Position numbers and translations under genes: made by a program | Source of the DNA: Candidatus Cloacimonadota bacterium | GTDB taxonomy: Bacteria > Cloacimonadota > Cloacimonadia > Cloacimonadales > JAOZMQ01 | Length of the DNA stretch: 8,994 nucleotides | Assembly (NCBI GenBank): GCA_029934195.1 | Contig: JAOZMQ010000106.1 | Coordinates: 1 to 8,994, forward strand | Reading direction: 5' to 3' | Part shown: piece after piece, positions 7,738 to 8,994 of the stretch | Layout: each line of letters starts with the position of its first letter | Numbering within the stretch: the stretch's first letter is position 1 | Notes under the pieces: model-generated | What the model was told of the DNA's origin: nothing | The model's database searches: none | The model's input: the letters and a program-made list of their open reading frames with translations, nothing else

Positions 7738-7808
7738 CCGGTCTTTTTTACTTTTCCTTTCCCAAAAACTGGGTCCATTCTTAAATCTGTGAGGTTAGGT
7801 GTTCTGAA
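7738..7808 (-). repeat. Right terminal inverted repeat of the element, overlapping the aroA stop
   Basis: The mirror copy of 7412-7483. Its outer end (7798-7808) encodes the last residues of AroA, and the aroA stop codon (7795-7797) lies inside it. Confidence 0.65.
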
Positions 7809-8994
7809 CTTGTATTTTTTTTAGATGTTTCCAGAAATCCGGATATGATTTTCTCACTGATTCTGCTCCTGTGATTAATACTCCTTTTTCAGAAAATAAT
7901 CCTGCAATTGTGGCAGCCATAGCAATTCTATGATCATTATTTGAATCAATAATTCCACCAATAATCCTACTTTTTTTTACAATCATAAAGTTGTTTTCAA
8001 TTCGAATATTTATCCCGATTTTGGAAAATTCTTCTACAATAACTCTTCCGCGATTACTTTCTTTATATTGAAGTCTATCAACTCCGAATATTTTAGATTC
8101 ACCGTTACAAAAAGCACCGAGAACTGATAAAATTGGAAATAAATCCGGACAATCCTGAGCATTGAAAGTGAATTGTTTTAAGGATTTCTTTTTAACAAAT
8201 AATTTATTATCTTTAAAGAAATATTCTCCACCTACTTTTTCTATAATATTAAGAATCTCTTTGTCCGGTTGGATGGAATTTTTATTTAATTTCTCCAAGA
8301 TAATCTCGCCACCAATAAGTGCGGCACAAATCCAGAAAGCTGCTGAGCTCCAATCCCCTTCTATAAAATATTTTTTTAAATGATATTTTTGATTTCCGTT
8401 AATTTCATATTTTTCGTGATTTTTATTGATAATTTTTATACTACTTTTGTGCAAAATATCAACAGTCATATCTACATATTTTTTACTTCTTAGATTGTTA
8501 ACTTGTAAAATAGATTTTCCATTAATATGAGGTAGAGCGATTAATAAACCTGTTATAAATTGAGAGCTGATATTGCCACTCAAAATTAATTTGTTATTTC
8601 CTTTTAACGGACCTTTAACGATAACTGGTAAACTTTTTCCTTGAATTTCCGCATTCAAGATTTTGAGTGGATTAATCATAAAATCAAGTGGTCTTCTAAC
8701 AAGTGATTTATCTCCAAAAATCTTTATTGGTTGAGATAACAACGCAACAATTGGGGTAAACATTCTCAAACATAATCCGGATTCTCCACAATTAATTTCA
8801 GATTTTTGAGGATTAACTTTTGGCACAATTTCAATTTCATTGAGTATTTTATCAAAAATGATACTGCATCCCAAGTCTTCAATAATTTTTAGAGCAGATA
8901 GAGAATCATTGCAAAAAGATGGATTTTGGATTATCGTTTTACAATCAGAAAGATAAGCAATTGCTACTGCTCTTTGCATATAACTCTTTGAAGG
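7795..8994 (-). CDS. aroA: 3-phosphoshikimate 1-carboxyvinyltransferase (EPSP synthase), 5' partial
   Basis: Catalyses transfer of enolpyruvyl from PEP to shikimate-3-phosphate in the cytoplasmic shikimate pathway. The frame is open to the right edge. Reading back from the edge gives PSKSYMQRAVAIAY, so the PEP/S3P-binding Lys and Ser precede the ATG at 8979, which is therefore internal. Numbering from that Met (394 residues): GESGLCLRM (65-73) at the GNAGTxMR site, SGNISSQF (134-141) for S3P contacts, GDWSSAAFW (208-216), PDLFP (278-282) with the catalytic-Asp position, RLQYKESNR (302-310), DHRIAMAA (349-356) and RKSYPDFW (376-383) with the PEP-site Lys. Only about 10-20 residues should be missing, against a family length near 430. 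All major motifs are intact, so it should be active. The protein is rich in Lys and Ile. Its last residues (VQNT) and stop come from the right repeat of the adjacent element. No clear terminator follows. Confidence 0.95.
   Translation of the reverse strand, partial: PSKSYMQRAVAIAYLSDCKTIIQNPSFCNDSLSALKIIEDLGCSIIFDKILNEIEIVPKVNPQKSEINCGESGLCLRMFTPIVALLSQPIKIFGDKSLVRRPLDFMINPLKILNAEIQGKSLPVIVKGPLKGNNKLILSGNISSQFITGLLIALPHINGKSILQVNNLRSKKYVDMTVDILHKSSIKIINKNHEKYEINGNQKYHLKKYFIEGDWSSAAFWICAALIGGEIILEKLNKNSIQPDKEILNIIEKVGGEYFFKDNKLFVKKKSLKQFTFNAQDCPDLFPILSVLGAFCNGESKIFGVDRLQYKESNRGRVIVEEFSKIGINIRIENNFMIVKKSRIIGGIIDSNNDHRIAMAATIAGLFSEKGVLITGAESVRKSYPDFWKHLKKIQVQNT

Larger units (their letters stand above)
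7412..7808. mobile_element. MITE-like non-coding element with long terminal inverted repeats
   Basis: About 397 bp between the two converging genes is bounded by inverted repeats of 72 and 71 bp. By hand alignment about 54 of 72 positions match. The outermost ~19 bases are nearly perfect (TTCAGAACAYCTAACCTCA), and the innermost 11 are perfect (AAAAAGACCGG / CCGGTCTTTTT). The interior holds stable hairpins and a locally more GC-rich patch (about 7478-7510) unlike the flanks. It encodes no transposase. A 63-codon open frame on the - strand (7454-7645) crosses both hairpins and the left repeat, has no recognisable domain, and is not called as a gene. A possible 5-bp target duplication TTGTA occurs just outside (7405-7409 and 7810-7814), weak in AT-rich DNA. 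Alternatives are a decayed IS remnant or a foldback element. I know of no named family that it matches. Confidence 0.6.

Noticed and set aside
7761..7773. CCCA/TGGG palindrome as an aroA terminator
   Set aside because: The stem is only 4 bp and on the - strand is followed by A/G-rich sequence, not a T-tract.
8162..8383. 73-codon open frame on the + strand
   Set aside because: It is antisense to well-conserved aroA motifs and has no features of its own.
7795..8979. ATG at 8979 as the aroA start
   Set aside because: The five in-frame codons before it encode PSKSY, part of the conserved substrate-binding PSKSxxQR motif, so the gene begins beyond the right edge.

Overview
The window is AT-rich and looks like bacterial chromosome from the Fibrobacteres-Chlorobi-Bacteroidetes (FCB) side of the tree. 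The main clue is the C-terminus of a giant secreted protein, which carries the NYPNPFNPNTTISY-type sorting module with a 'VYNIVGQLV ... SGVYFYNMKT ... KKMLLLK' tail. Such tails are common in Cloacimonadota, Ignavibacteria and related lineages. Cloacimonadota is my best guess, held only moderately, because no rRNA or other marker is present.

Layout: (1) Positions 2-7306, + strand: one giant open reading frame that runs in from the left edge, with at least 2434 residues visible. It is a mosaic surface or secreted protein. In order it has three tandem modules resembling the flagellar hook 'IN' motif, a beta-propeller-like stretch, three FG-GAP (integrin alpha-like) repeats, a PKD-like domain, a long unassigned beta-rich stretch, a fibronectin-III-like region, a large right-handed parallel beta-helix, a small beta-domain, two cadherin/Ig-like repeats ending in VNDLP and a third Ig-like unit, and a C-terminal sorting domain. 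Its true start and signal peptide lie off the window. (2) Positions 7331-7365: a strong intrinsic terminator for that gene. (3) Positions 7366-7794: a stretch with no credible protein gene. It holds a non-coding, MITE-like element (about 7412-7808) with long imperfect terminal inverted repeats and several internal hairpins. (4) Positions 7795-8994, - strand: aroA (EPSP synthase, shikimate pathway), running off the right edge. Its last codons and stop lie inside the right inverted repeat of the element.

The two genes converge and show no functional link: one makes a cell-surface or exported structural/adhesive protein, the other is core aromatic amino-acid biosynthesis. The most unusual part is the intergenic element. 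It seems to have landed at the 3' end of aroA and replaced its natural C-terminus. No CRISPR array, tRNA, rRNA, transposase gene or defence system is visible.
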